DNA of 64,000 nucleotides from Channa striata (Eukaryota; Chordata; Actinopteri; Anabantiformes; Channidae). The DNA is taken from positions 11,825,665 through 11,889,664 of the forward strand of contig CM065172.1 of the NCBI GenBank assembly GCA_033026295.1, given 5' to 3'. Made by a program: the position numbers and the translations under genes. The stretch's first letter is position 1. Every line of letters begins with the position of its first letter. Shown here in pieces: positions 24,690-36,754 of the stretch. Under the pieces are notes generated by a model. The model did no database searches and was not told where the DNA came from. It saw only the letters and a list, made by a program, of their open reading frames with translations.

Positions 24690-24900
24690 CTTCCCCCCCC
24701 CCATCGTCCGACGGGAACCCCCTTAACACGGTCCCCACCTCTGCACCGTTGTTGGCAGCGGCCCGGAGCCGCAGCGCTGCCGGCGGGGGAGAGAGGTAAT
24801 AAATAACCCGGGGAGAGGAGCGGAGACCGCCGGGCGGTGCACAGTCTGACCTGACAAATACTCACTGGAAAACCATCAGAGAGCGAGAGCCCACCCCTAG
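24690..24900. promoter_or_regulatory. CpG-rich patch in the samd11-rere interval
   Basis: An isolated block of about 200 bp, GC-rich and CpG-dense (cggcccggagccgcagcgc, gccggcgg, cccgggg) in AT-rich DNA. It contains a GC-rich inverted repeat around 24760-24785. On the plus strand a GAGAG|GTAATA donor-like site follows at about 24796. It could be the promoter or first exon of an unannotated transcript, or a distal regulatory element. No coding sequence was recognised. Confidence 0.3.
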
Positions 24901-27900
24901 CGCTTGGAGCCAGCCTTTCAGACATGATCTGCAAAATATATAGGCCTGCCCCTACTGGAAAAGAGACAGGAAGACAGACAGGAGCGTCTCCTTCTCTCCC
25001 CCATCCACATCCAGATAGCCAGAGACAGGCAGAGAGTAATTAACTATTTAAGTATGAATAAGAGTATGAATTTCTTAGATTCAGTATGGCTGGTACAACT
25101 TCCCCATGGCAATAAATGAGATGATAAACGCACGGGGAGAGGTTAAAGTTGCTTGAGGTGTTGAACTAAAGATTGGAGATTGAACCCAATTAAAGTTAAT
25201 CCAAGTTTCGCTTCTGTGGACTATTAAGGAACCTAGAAAACAGTCTGTTGTGAATGTTCTGTTGTGTATTTTCGGAGGCACAGTTTAAAATCGAGGATTA
25301 CAAAGAGAGCAAGAATGTCAAATTGTATTTAATTTTGTTTTCAGGCATTCTGGCAACACTGAAAAGTTTAATGTGGCTTTCCAAAAATCATGTCAGACCA
25401 TCTTAAATCTCACTGTTAAAAGGTGCCGCGGATTGTTTTGATATTAAAGAGTAAGACACACAATTACTACGATCACATTTTTATAAGTAAATATGATTTT
25501 GAGAGTTGACCCTTTAATTTAGTACTGGATGAATTCAGCAGACGCAAGCATTAATACTGTACCACGGTGCAGCTACAGCATGGCTGACACTGGGGGCAGA
25601 CTGTGGTAATGGCAGATAAACTATGGTTAAGGTTAGGCACCTACAACGTTTGGTTAAGGTTAGGAAAGGATCAGGAACACAAACTGCACAACCACCTCGG
25701 CCTCCACATTCTTACTTTAGCCTCTCTACTGCTTACACAACTACCTGCATTGGAAAAATGGATGTAATTTCTAGGGATACTGGCCTTTTCACAGAGATGA
25801 CGAAAGCAGTAATGTATGAAAACTCTGGGCCATGCTACATTGTTAACTGACACCGTCAATTTCATTCTAATTTATGGAGCCCCATTTCATCTTTCTCTGC
25901 TCTTTATACCACTTATCATTTCTGTGCCATTTGATAAAAGCAGAGCAGTAAAAGCTAGAAAACACCTCTTGCTTCAGGTCAGCCTTCTGTTGTAGCTGTT
26001 AATACTCATTAAGTCTATTTGCTCCTATAATATGGTGCTACCTTTGCTGACTCATTCTCATTTTATCTAGACATAACTTCTCAGGTGTACTGGAGGGAGT
26101 TTGGCTCTCCTAAGGTGGAATTTGAGGAATTTAATATCAGAAAATGTTTCAGGGGATATAGTCTCTGGGCTTTGACTGTGCTATGTTAGCAGACATGGAG
26201 AAACATTATGCATTAGAAGGGGAAAAATGTGGATCAGAGAGCTGAATTTCTGACAAGAGTCTTTGGAAAGCACTGAATTTGGCATGTCAATACTTTCCAT
26301 CTGGTGGTATTCCTAAACAACACATCATATTTCAAAACTTTTTGTTCTCAATATGTGTCTCTAATTGCTCAACAGGCAGTGTTTTTGGCTACCATGTGCA
26401 ATCACCAAGCACACTGGTCCCTTTTCACTAAGGTTAAAGTTAAATTTCCCCTTTGTTTTAGGTTTCAAAACAGTTTTAACAGTGCACAGCCCTGAAAACA
26501 TGGAGAGACCTTCATGCTATTTTTGTGGTATAACCTAAGCCTTAAGCTAAACTTTCACTGAGCACAAAAACTCCCCAAAAAACAGTTTTAAACTGAAAAA
26601 GTATGGGACCAACACAGTCCTGTAACTCCAGAATTTCAGAGTTGGCAAGCAGGCAGGGTAACATTAGACCTTGGAGGGGGCTGAGGGGGGTTTATGCTGT
26701 CGTGCCGGCGCCCTTGGCCTCCCCCGGCGGATCTGGGGGGTCAGGCGGCTGTCTGTGATCCCACACAGTGGCTCTTCCACATGGGATTTATTTTCTTGCT
26801 GGATGGGCAGGCAGGCGGCCCAAGAGGATTCTCATTTTAGAGCAGCGTCTGTAGCTGTCAACGCCAGCCGACAGAGGCGAACGGACACCCGACCCCAAGT
26901 ATCCTCCCTCAACACTCCCCTTTGGACTACCTCCTCTATGCATTCTATTCCCTGTTCACGCGCAAACACAGAGGACGTGCACAACACACACACTCACTCA
27001 CACACGCACACACACACACACAGAAAATAATAATTGCACAGATGCTTATTTTGTCCAAAGGAAACTTTTGCTCATACTATGATTAAGCTGGAAATTACAA
27101 AATTTAAAATTCTACAATTGTTTTTTCAATTTTTGTATTTAGACACATTTTGCATTTTCCGAGTCCTTATCTTTGATTATAAAGCTCTGTGGTGAACTCA
27201 TAGCTTCAACGAGAAATGAGCCAGGTCTATCTAGCAAAAAATGCACAGCGTCTCCCCTTCCTCCCCAGTGCCGTTAATAATTTGTGCAGTAAAAGATAGC
27301 GTGCCTCTCTGAGTTTGTGGGAGTTATTGGCACAGTATTCCCCACCATATTTGTGCGAGGCAGTGATAGGAACATAAATTATTTCTTATCTCTTCCGCAA
27401 TCCATTTTTCAAAGGGCTCACTCTGTGTTTGAAGGGTAGCAGCGCCAACAGCTAAAGCCCAGATAGTAGGCTACATTAGCCTTCAAGAGATCTGACTTAG
27501 TGATTTCAAACAATGCAATAAGAACAGAACCCACTGATATGGGCAGTGCCATATATGACCATAATTTAATAGCAAATTAGACTCCTGGAATTCAACAAAC
27601 AATGCCCCCCATTACCACCACTACAAAGACAGACTTTGCTGTGGTGTTGTTAAGTTAAATGCATAGCAGGATCGAAGAGGTGAGGGCCAAACTAAACATT
27701 TGTTTAAAATTTGCTGTCTTACAAAGTTTTAGTAACCGCCAGTCTATACTGGAATAAAAAGTATAGGCGTAGCGATGTCTTGGGAAGATGGGGAGTTCTA
27801 AATTGTGGAGTGCTGAAAACAAGAGTAAAGTCCTTATAAATCACATCAGCCACTTTTCCATAACGAGGCCCCTTTGGTGCTTAGCAGAGGTCAAGAGTTT

Positions 27901-29865
27901 CTCTCTCTGTTGAAAACATGCAAAATGAAACACAAGAAAAGTTTCAAGGGAAATTGGAAAAAGTCAAATAATGACTTGCCCTGGCCACCCCTGTCAGCAC
28001 TGTTCTGGATCTGGACATTCACAGCACAATACTTGTTGGAAAGTCCTCACAAGCGCTGTCAGCTATCAGTCTCAGCAATTTGGATATATTCTACATTTTG
28101 GGCCGATCTGCAGATACAAAGTGACAAATGATGAATATCAAACCCTCCTCTGCAAAGCATTAATGTCTGCTCGCAAAGAATAAACTCTAGCTCTCCCAGC
28201 TACTATTGATTTTTTTCCCTGTGTGATGTGAAACCAGCAATCAGCACTGTGGTTCGAAATAGCCCTGAAACTGGAGTCGAGACGTCGATGAGTCGCCAAC
28301 ACATTTCAATTAGCAAGCCGCCCTGGCCGATCTCTCCCCTGGGGCACAAAGCACTGAGGGTCAGGCACACCCACCTCTAGTCCACATGTGGTCCTGTGTT
28401 ATACTCAATCTGAGAAGACGGAGGGAGAATTTATACATGTAACGGCCTCTACTCATCTATTTCTAGATATTTTCTTCAACAAACTTGTGCACTTGCAGGT
28501 AAAACCATCCTCAGTCTTTAAAGGTTTCCAAAGAGGGCTGCGATGTTTTCAGTGGAGCACAGTGGGACAAGACTTATCTAAAGCAATGTGAGCTAGAAGC
28601 TGCTCACGACAGGATTTTGTGATGTAAAACAATGGTCTGTCAACTATTAAACTTTTATTTATATGAATAGCCCATGCAGAAAATGGTTTTCATTTATAGT
28701 GTGCCCAGGGCAACACTATAATACGTAGAGGAGGACTGACTACTCACAGCTTAATGTTCTCTACTTGTGCAGATCTTCAGCGTCAGCTACTTTCATGACT
28801 CTCTATTTTTGCTTCTTAAGTATTTTTATGAGAAACTTTATTTTTAATGTCGTTGTAGTGTGTATAAACACACCTTACATTTTCAGCGCTGAGTTTAGCT
28901 TTGTTTCAGACATAACAGCAGGTAGAATAACGTCCCATCATATTTAGTTACTCAACTGTAACAAAATCAGCCTTATGTAAATATAACATTGTCATAAAGT
29001 AAATTTTTGGATTATTTTACCGTAACTAGAAATGGATGTTTAACCTCTGTGATTTGTTGGTACTGACCAAAAGGTGTGTAAAGGATAGAGTGTTCAACTG
29101 TTGAGGAGTCGGGCTAAAGTTGGAAGTGGAATGTGTGGTCAGATACATGATCATGTTTACTGTCCCTTTGTTAAATTAAGCTTCGTTGTTTTACAGTAGA
29201 ATTTTGTGTATGGATGTTTGTTGTTCAGACAAAGACAAGTTCAACCATATTATGAACTTTAAAAAGGTTTTGTTCAAAAACCTATAGATTTTTCAAAGTA
29301 AGGTATTGACGAAAGTATCTATATATCTATATTTCTGCAGGACTAGTGAAATATTCTAAATGATACGCAACCCAAAAAGCAACATAAGACAACAGGATGA
29401 AAAATGTTTTGTATATGTTTGTCAGTTTGCTCTGTCTCACTTGTAGCAATGTTGTTTCATTCTCTGACAGCTCTCATCAACAACAACAGCCTGGTGCTGG
29501 CGTGTGTGTGTGTGTGTGTGTGTATGCATGCATGCATGTTAGTGTGTGTGTATATGCTTTATGTTTTCCATTGATGGGCCAGGGGGTTACGGTGGAGCCA
29601 CAGGGCCACAGCGACAACTCGCTGCCCTCCTCTCTCACCCCCCTCGTACCCTCTGGCCTTTTGCTCCTCGCCTGGCTGGCAGCCCTGTATCAGGCAGAGA
29701 CACCACAGGCTCTGCCCCCCAGCCCCCAGCCCCCAGCCCAACACTCCCTCCACCACCCTCTGCTCTGTGCCGATCGATACAGCGCTACGCCTTTCATCTG
29801 ACCAGAGCTTTGGAGGAGCCGCACTTCCTCAAGAAAACCCAATACACAACCCTATGGGTAGGTTA

Positions 29866-29868
<3 letters not shown>

Positions 29869-29905
<37 letters not shown>
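29869..29905. repeat. (GT)n microsatellite
   Basis: About 18 TG units; a shorter GT/ATGC-type run lies at 29500-29550. Confidence 0.95.
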
Positions 29906-29908
<3 letters not shown>

Positions 29909-32900
29909 AATGAGAATGTGTCTCTGTGACAGAGAGAAGAAAAGGTTTTATGTGAACTGGCAAATAATTAAGACAAATATAGGGTTGGTTTGATTGGATG
30001 TGGATTTTAAAAAGCTTGATCACTTGATAAAATCTACACACACGTTCAAATCACTGTTGTGCGAGACATTATTGCACAGGAGCCAATAAAGGCGTATTCT
30101 TCTCTATCATGTTCTATACTGCTGCCAATTGTTTTGTTCCAATGTAGTATGAGAGTGTTTTTGCCCATTTTGACAAAGAAGCCCTGACTGTGACACAAGT
30201 CTCCACGTTCATTTTATGGGTCAACTTTTTGCTTCCCCCTAATTTTATCTAAATATAAACACATTAAGCTTCAGGGAGCAAGGTAAGCTCTACCTGGACT
30301 GAAACTCCAGTCTGTGAGAGGGAAGTTCAGTTAGTGAAAGATTCTTATAAATACTTCAAAAGCAGGAGAGACAACATCCATTTCTCTCTCTCAATTTCTC
30401 CTCTATCTGACAGCTTCCTGTGTTGTTTGAGGAATGGGAGACTTAACTCTGTCTCCCGCCTTTCGCTGCTTACCCTACAGATTCCCATGTTGTTTGTAGA
30501 CAAGGAATCCTAACTTCCTGTGGGGAACGGGGGAAAGATTGAACTTCCTCACTCAGCAGCCAGGTGTTAAACAAGAGAGGCTGCTCAGGTCATGTCAAGG
30601 TCAGTGGAAAACACAACCTCCCAGGATGAAAACATACCACACATGGAAATCTGTTTAGAGGAGCTGAAAATTGAACAGGACATGAAAAGCTAAAACAAAA
30701 ATCGGAATAATTAACTCAAACCAGAAAGTTCTGATGCAACTGGGAACCAAATCCAAAAGAACTTGTGTTTACCTGAATACATGGGCTTGGCTCAGGCTTT
30801 AGTCCAAGAAGAAAACTGTACACTCACTGCTCACTGGTGCCGAGTCTCCAGTGTGTTGTAGCCTTTAGGGGCAAATATCATTTTCTAAAATATTAAAACA
30901 AATTGAAGCAATAATTAGAGGTTGCATAGATGCATGCAGTGTCAGTGGAAAAAAAATATTTGAACATAAATGGACACGCACAAACTACAAATGTGCAAAT
31001 GTGCAGTATCTACGAGAACTGGTGAAATGATGAACTGATGAAACTGAGTGACACTTAAAACTATTCATGGCATTATTTTTTAATCTTCATTTTCACTTAA
31101 CCTTTGATGTCTAAAAGCTTGGCATAGGACAACACTTCCTAAGTAGATGGTCCAGGAGAAATAACTAAAAGCTGGAGTTCTTTTTTAATTTTTAAATCAG
31201 TCTATCTGAGCTGTCACACTCAGCCTGTGCTTTTTCTCACAGCAAATTGTCAGTGAGGGGACCTCTCAATTCACTGCTTCTGGCCAAAAAATATCAGAAT
31301 GATCACTGTCAGGATGCCAATAGCATTGCAATCTATTTTCCCACCCCCTGACACATTACGTCAAGATTTTTCTAGTGTTATATATAATATTGCAACATAT
31401 TTTTATAGTCTAATTAGCGCTTTATAGACCATTAGTATCATGAAAATATTTGTGTAAATAGGCGAAGTAATTAGAATTTTATCTTTTTAGGTGCCCCAAT
31501 AATCAGAAATACCCTACAAACAGTATGGTTGACATTTAACTCCCAAGGCTTGAGTGGCCCAATGAAGATCCATGTATCGGTGATCTCACCCACTTCCACT
31601 TTTTAAAGTCGCAGCCGAACAAAAAACTCTTATGACTTTGGAAAGACTTTGTAAAATACATCTAACCCAGATTAGTAACATCTGACCTTATTTGAAGCAG
31701 ATGGGGAGGATCATTTAAATCATAGATGGCTGTAATTCCAAGCTGAAATGATCAGAAAACTGATATAATGCTCCCATATCTCCTACTCACTAGTTACAGG
31801 AAGTTCTATCCAAAGTAAATGTAATATTGTGTAGTTATTATCACAGTTAAACAAATGAAAAATAAGCTTTATTCATCTGAATCTCCTCATTGATCTAGCT
31901 GGGGTGACTAAGAAGCTAGGATTAGGCTAAAGCATGAAGTCTGATAGCATTCTGAAGTCAGAATAATGCAGGTTTTTATATTTTACTGACAGTGTGAATA
32001 TGATGAAGTGATACAATGAGTCTCTACAATCCTACTCCATCACAATCTGAGTTGCAATTTGGTTCTAAGAACAGAATCAAAGCTAACTAGTAAGCAGAAT
32101 CTTTTGATTTCCTTCCATTATGCTGGAAAAAAGTGGGATCCATTTTTATACACGTACGTGTAGATGCACATGCTCGCACACCACCCACCCATCAGAGAAG
32201 CACCAGTCAGGATGTTGTCTGAATAGATGTTTAGTCTGCCCAGAGCAGCACACTGCTGTCTGTTTTTATTGGACCTCTGAATCCACAGAGGCACCACTGC
32301 CTTGGTCACTACTCCCCCCCCCCAACCCACACAAGCACACGCCAAGCTTTTGAGTTAGACCGTCAAAGGGCGAAGGAGCAAGGAAGGGGACAGATGCTGG
32401 AAGCAAGCAAGCCACTTCCAGATCCACAAGGCCGTGGACGGGGCCATATAAACAAGACTGTGTGGCCACCAGAGATTGGTACATTGTCCGAGTGGAAACG
32501 TCTGGCCCTGCATGACTCAACCTCCGACACAGCACAGGAGTGGAAAGACATTGTACTGTCCCAAACAGTTTCCAGACTACCAAAAATAGGCCTGTTAATC
32601 CCCACCTAATGGTAACCAAATGCCAACTGAAGGATAAGAGTGTTTGTCAGTTGTAATATAATTTCCTAGTCGAGACAAAAAAAGCCTACGGTTTGGGCTA
32701 AAGCACATGACCAGAAGCCATAAAAATTTTATGGACATGCTCAACCGGATGTTATTTACCCAGTCAGTTGACGTCACTGGATTTGATTTATGTATGTCTG
32801 TCCAACATGTGTGTTGGGAAAGACTGGGAACATTTTAATATTCCGCATTCCTCCGTACCAAATGTAAGAAAATCAAATTAAAAGCAAATGACTAGTGTTC

Positions 32901-35010
32901 ATACCGTTTATTTGTTTCACCCAGGAACATCTACGCATGCCACATGATAACCAAGTACCAATCAGAAGTCCAACACTGAGTTAAGTGCAGGTGTGAGTTA
33001 AGGACATCCACTGTTCCCTGCAGTCAGAAGGAAAGAGGAGAGGAGTTAGGGAGGAAAGGAGGAAGGGATCCAGGAATGCAGTGTAGGGCGGCAGCCTTGG
33101 CAGGTAGATGAAGTAAGGATCACACAGGCCAGCGAGGGGGTGATTAATGTACGAGGGGAACACAGAGAAAGGAAAACAAGGCAATAAATCAGCCGCTGGG
33201 TCTCCATGCTAATTGTAATTGAAATGAATTTGTCTGGCCCATAGTGCAGTGAACTGCAATTGCTATTGACCAACAGCACCTGGTAGTCAAAAAGAATTGA
33301 AACGGGAGAGCCCAGCATGTCCACGCCAAAATCAATGGGTCACCCAGTGCTAGTGTTTGTGTGCCACGAATGAAGGTAACCCGGGGTTAAAACATGAAGC
33401 GAGAGAGCTGGCGACGGTTCACTTTGGTTAACACAACGTTGGAGCTGTTCTTTAAAGTATTAGCTTTTCTATGCTGAACTTAAAAAATTGTGAAAAACAA
33501 GTGAGGTTAGGCTACAGAGAAGGAATCGGAGGGATTCTAAATGGATGGATTCTTGGCTAAATTCACATGCACATGCCCTGTAAGTGTAAGAAAACCTCAT
33601 GAGCTGGGTGCTATACAGCTTCTCAATATTCTATATTCTGAAAACTCAAGTATAAAATGCTAAAAAATCCACCTTCAAACTTGCTTTTCTCACCCGAACA
33701 CCCTAATCCAGCACTCACAGTTGAGCAGGTAGCTCTCCATTTATTAGCATAAGCTGTCTGTGAATGTGTTTGAAATTAATTTGGAAATAGACAACCAACT
33801 TGACACAGGAGACACGGCAAAATGTTCATCCGTCCTCTTCTCTTTATGAGATTTGATCTCTATGGTTTGGTGAAACTAAAGCCCCTTTCAGACGTTCACT
33901 CTATCTCAATAATCTGACTGAGCACTGTGATCAGCGTTGCCCAAATGTCACAACTGTAATCTTACTAAGTTAGAGCTAAGAACATTTACATATTACTTTG
34001 AACACAACACACATCAGCATGCAGTGCCAATAAGAGATAACTCACAAGATACTGGTACAAAGTTCTGAGGTAAATTGTTATGCATCTATCTCTGAGCAAT
34101 AATATAAAAACAAATTGGTCTCAATATGTGTCACTTGATACATTTTGATTGGTAATTCTACCAATATTACAGATCATCTAAAACACTTAATGCACCTAAA
34201 CCTGAAAATAGGATCTTTTAAAGAATGTATGCACTTTAATTTCAAAATGGACACTCAGAGCCACCCACTCCGACTAACTACAAGCACGACAGCTGAGCAC
34301 GTTATGGAACATTTGCTAATAAAAATCATATTTGTTTTTCAATTCAAGTAATGAAATATTTCTTACATAGCTCAGATTACAGTAATTCAATGAAAATCTA
34401 AATGAACACCCTCCTCAAAGCTGAAGGCAAAAGGTGTGTTGAGCACCCGGAAGAGTATTCCCTCTGTGCTCTGTCTGGGATTTGGTCTCCTTGTTGTTAT
34501 CCAGTAACGTTCCCTCATGAGACTGCAGAGAACGTCCCAGGCTGGCTGCAAGAAAATAACAGTCTCCTCCATTCATACATACAGGAATACTGAATTTCAT
34601 AAAGGCACCGTAAAATGACACTGTAACTATGCAGAATATGCAAAAATATATGCAATATGCAAATACTCAGTGAAACTCTGTGAGGACCAACTACAAAGTT
34701 GGCAAGCATAGTGCTACGTATTGGGCAATTCTCTGCTACATGTTTGAAATTACTTAGAAGATTTCCATGCTCTGTGACAAACTATACAAAAAGCATTCAC
34801 CCACACAATTTATAGCTCCTTGAACCCTGTGGGTGCAATGAACAATAGGAACAAAGCAGTGTTTTTCAATTGTCTGTGACAGTGTAGGCTGCTCGGCACA
34901 GAGGCCTTTGCCCTAACTATTGGGGCTGTGTTTGCTAAACGAGCCAGTGCAACACTGCGGAGCCCACAAGGCTCCACGCTCTCTGATACAACCAGGGCTT
35001 TTCTCTGCCT

Positions 35011-35039
35011 GTACCCCCACCACCACCACCACCACCACC
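35011..35039. repeat. (CAC)n trinucleotide repeat
   Basis: About nine CAC units in a region with an otherwise unique, complex right flank. Confidence 0.9.
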
Positions 35040-35201
35040 TTACCTCCATCCCCCCATCCTTCCCCTCCGTCAGGAATCTATATTTCATAAGCGAGCTGTG
35101 GAGCTCCAGTGCCCAATTATCAGCAGATAAGGCGCAGGAAGCCCTGGAGCGCCGGCACGGCTATTTAGACGGGGAGGGGGGAAGGAGCTGGAAAACGAAA
35201 G

Positions 35202-35222
35202 ACAGGCAGGCAGGCAGGCAGG
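35202..35222. repeat. (GGCA)n tetranucleotide repeat
   Basis: Five GGCA units. Confidence 0.85.
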
Positions 35223-35503
35223 GACCCAACCCCCCAGGGGCACTTCGCCCTCACCATGCTATTTTTTTCTTGCTTGGTTTTTTTTCTTTTCTCTCCCTTG
35301 CTGACAGCCTCCTCCTCCCTCCCTTACCTTAGCGGCAGGGTTCAATTAGTGCCGGCGGCAGCTAGCACCCGCAGCCTCACTCAGCCCAGGAGCTGGAGCC
35401 TCTATCAGCACACAGCAACAACACGCAAGGCTGAGCCCAACTAGCAAACTAATGTCGAGGCAAGTTCTAGGTTGGACTTTCACATAAAGTCGGCACGTGC
35501 ACG

Positions 35504-35504
<1 letters not shown>

Positions 35505-35549
<45 letters not shown>
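35505..35549. repeat. (AC)n microsatellite
   Basis: About 20 AC units preceded by ACGC units. Confidence 0.97.
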
Positions 35550-35552
<3 letters not shown>

Positions 35553-36168
35553 AGGCTTTTACTATCTCTGCCAGAACACAACAGGGTCATCCATGAAAAA
35601 TTTAAAGTCAAAACTAAGGTAAACTTTTTTCTGCCTTTTTTCTGAAAATTCAAAATGGATTCTACTCTCAGCTTTAAAGCCACAATTTCTCTGAGATGCG
35701 TTACTGCTGTTTTATAATCATGCTGGGCTGATATTTCGAAATATACTCTGACCAACTGTAAAACCATCAGCATCTACGCCAAGTGTTTCCTGTTATTTCA
35801 CGGTTTCTCAGATATACTGTTGTTGCCTTCTCAGACTGGCACATTTAAGTCTGGACTTTTCACACTCTTTCGCAGCCCGAGACCTCTATTAGCGAGGGGG
35901 TAAAACTCAATGTGCCTCTCACGTTTTCAAACCCCAACAAAAAGCGAACTCCAACCGCCAGTGCTGAGCAAGGTCGACTAGGGGTCAGGCACAGCTCACG
36001 GATACGAGACGGATATCGATTTGCTGGGACAGGCTGTGAGCACACATACACACACCGCACACACACTTTCTCTCCCCTCCTCTTTTTCTCTTTTTCTCTC
36101 CAGTCACAGGGCAGGCATCACCCAATAGATCAGCCAGGGGCAGGAAACGGCCTGGGTCAGAGGGGACA

Positions 36169-36201
<33 letters not shown>

Positions 36202-36202
36202 T
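36169..36202. repeat. (GT)n microsatellite
   Basis: About 13 GT units, then GTATGTGTGT. Confidence 0.95.
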
Positions 36203-36711
36203 AATGATAAGACTAACAGCCTGCTGAAAGTCGCTCTCACCCAGAACTATCCAGGACCCTCAGGCTTTGCCGATTCAACTCCAAGCAGCAAAGAAAAAGA
36301 AAATAGCTCTGACCAAACACTGATGGAGTATTTATCGTAGAGCCAATGATAGACATGCATCTACGCGCACAAGCATACTCGACACTCTCTAGCCAAGGTA
36401 CGGTTAATTCTGTAATCATGCTGTTTCAGAGACCCACACAATTCGCTGTTGTCTTGAAGTTGATATTATAGAGCATTTGCTACCTCAAGAGGGTGTGTTT
36501 TGTTGTTGCAGTCACACAGTGACCTGTGTAAGGGAATCTGCCAATGGCAAAGAGACTGGAGTAAGACTGAGGCGCAGCTTTAGCAGCCCTGGGTAGACTG
36601 GAGGCTCAGCTGGATTCATGCACATACAGCGTCAGCGGCGCATGGGTCATCGTGTGTGCACGTGCCATGTATGATTGTTGTGCATGAGTGAATAAGTTAA
36701 GTGTATGTCTC

Positions 36712-36754
36712 AGTGTGTGTGTGTGTGTGTGTGTGTGTCTGTGCATGTGTGTGT
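36712..36754. repeat. (GT)n microsatellite, interrupted
   Basis: GT run with CT and CA interruptions. Confidence 0.9.
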
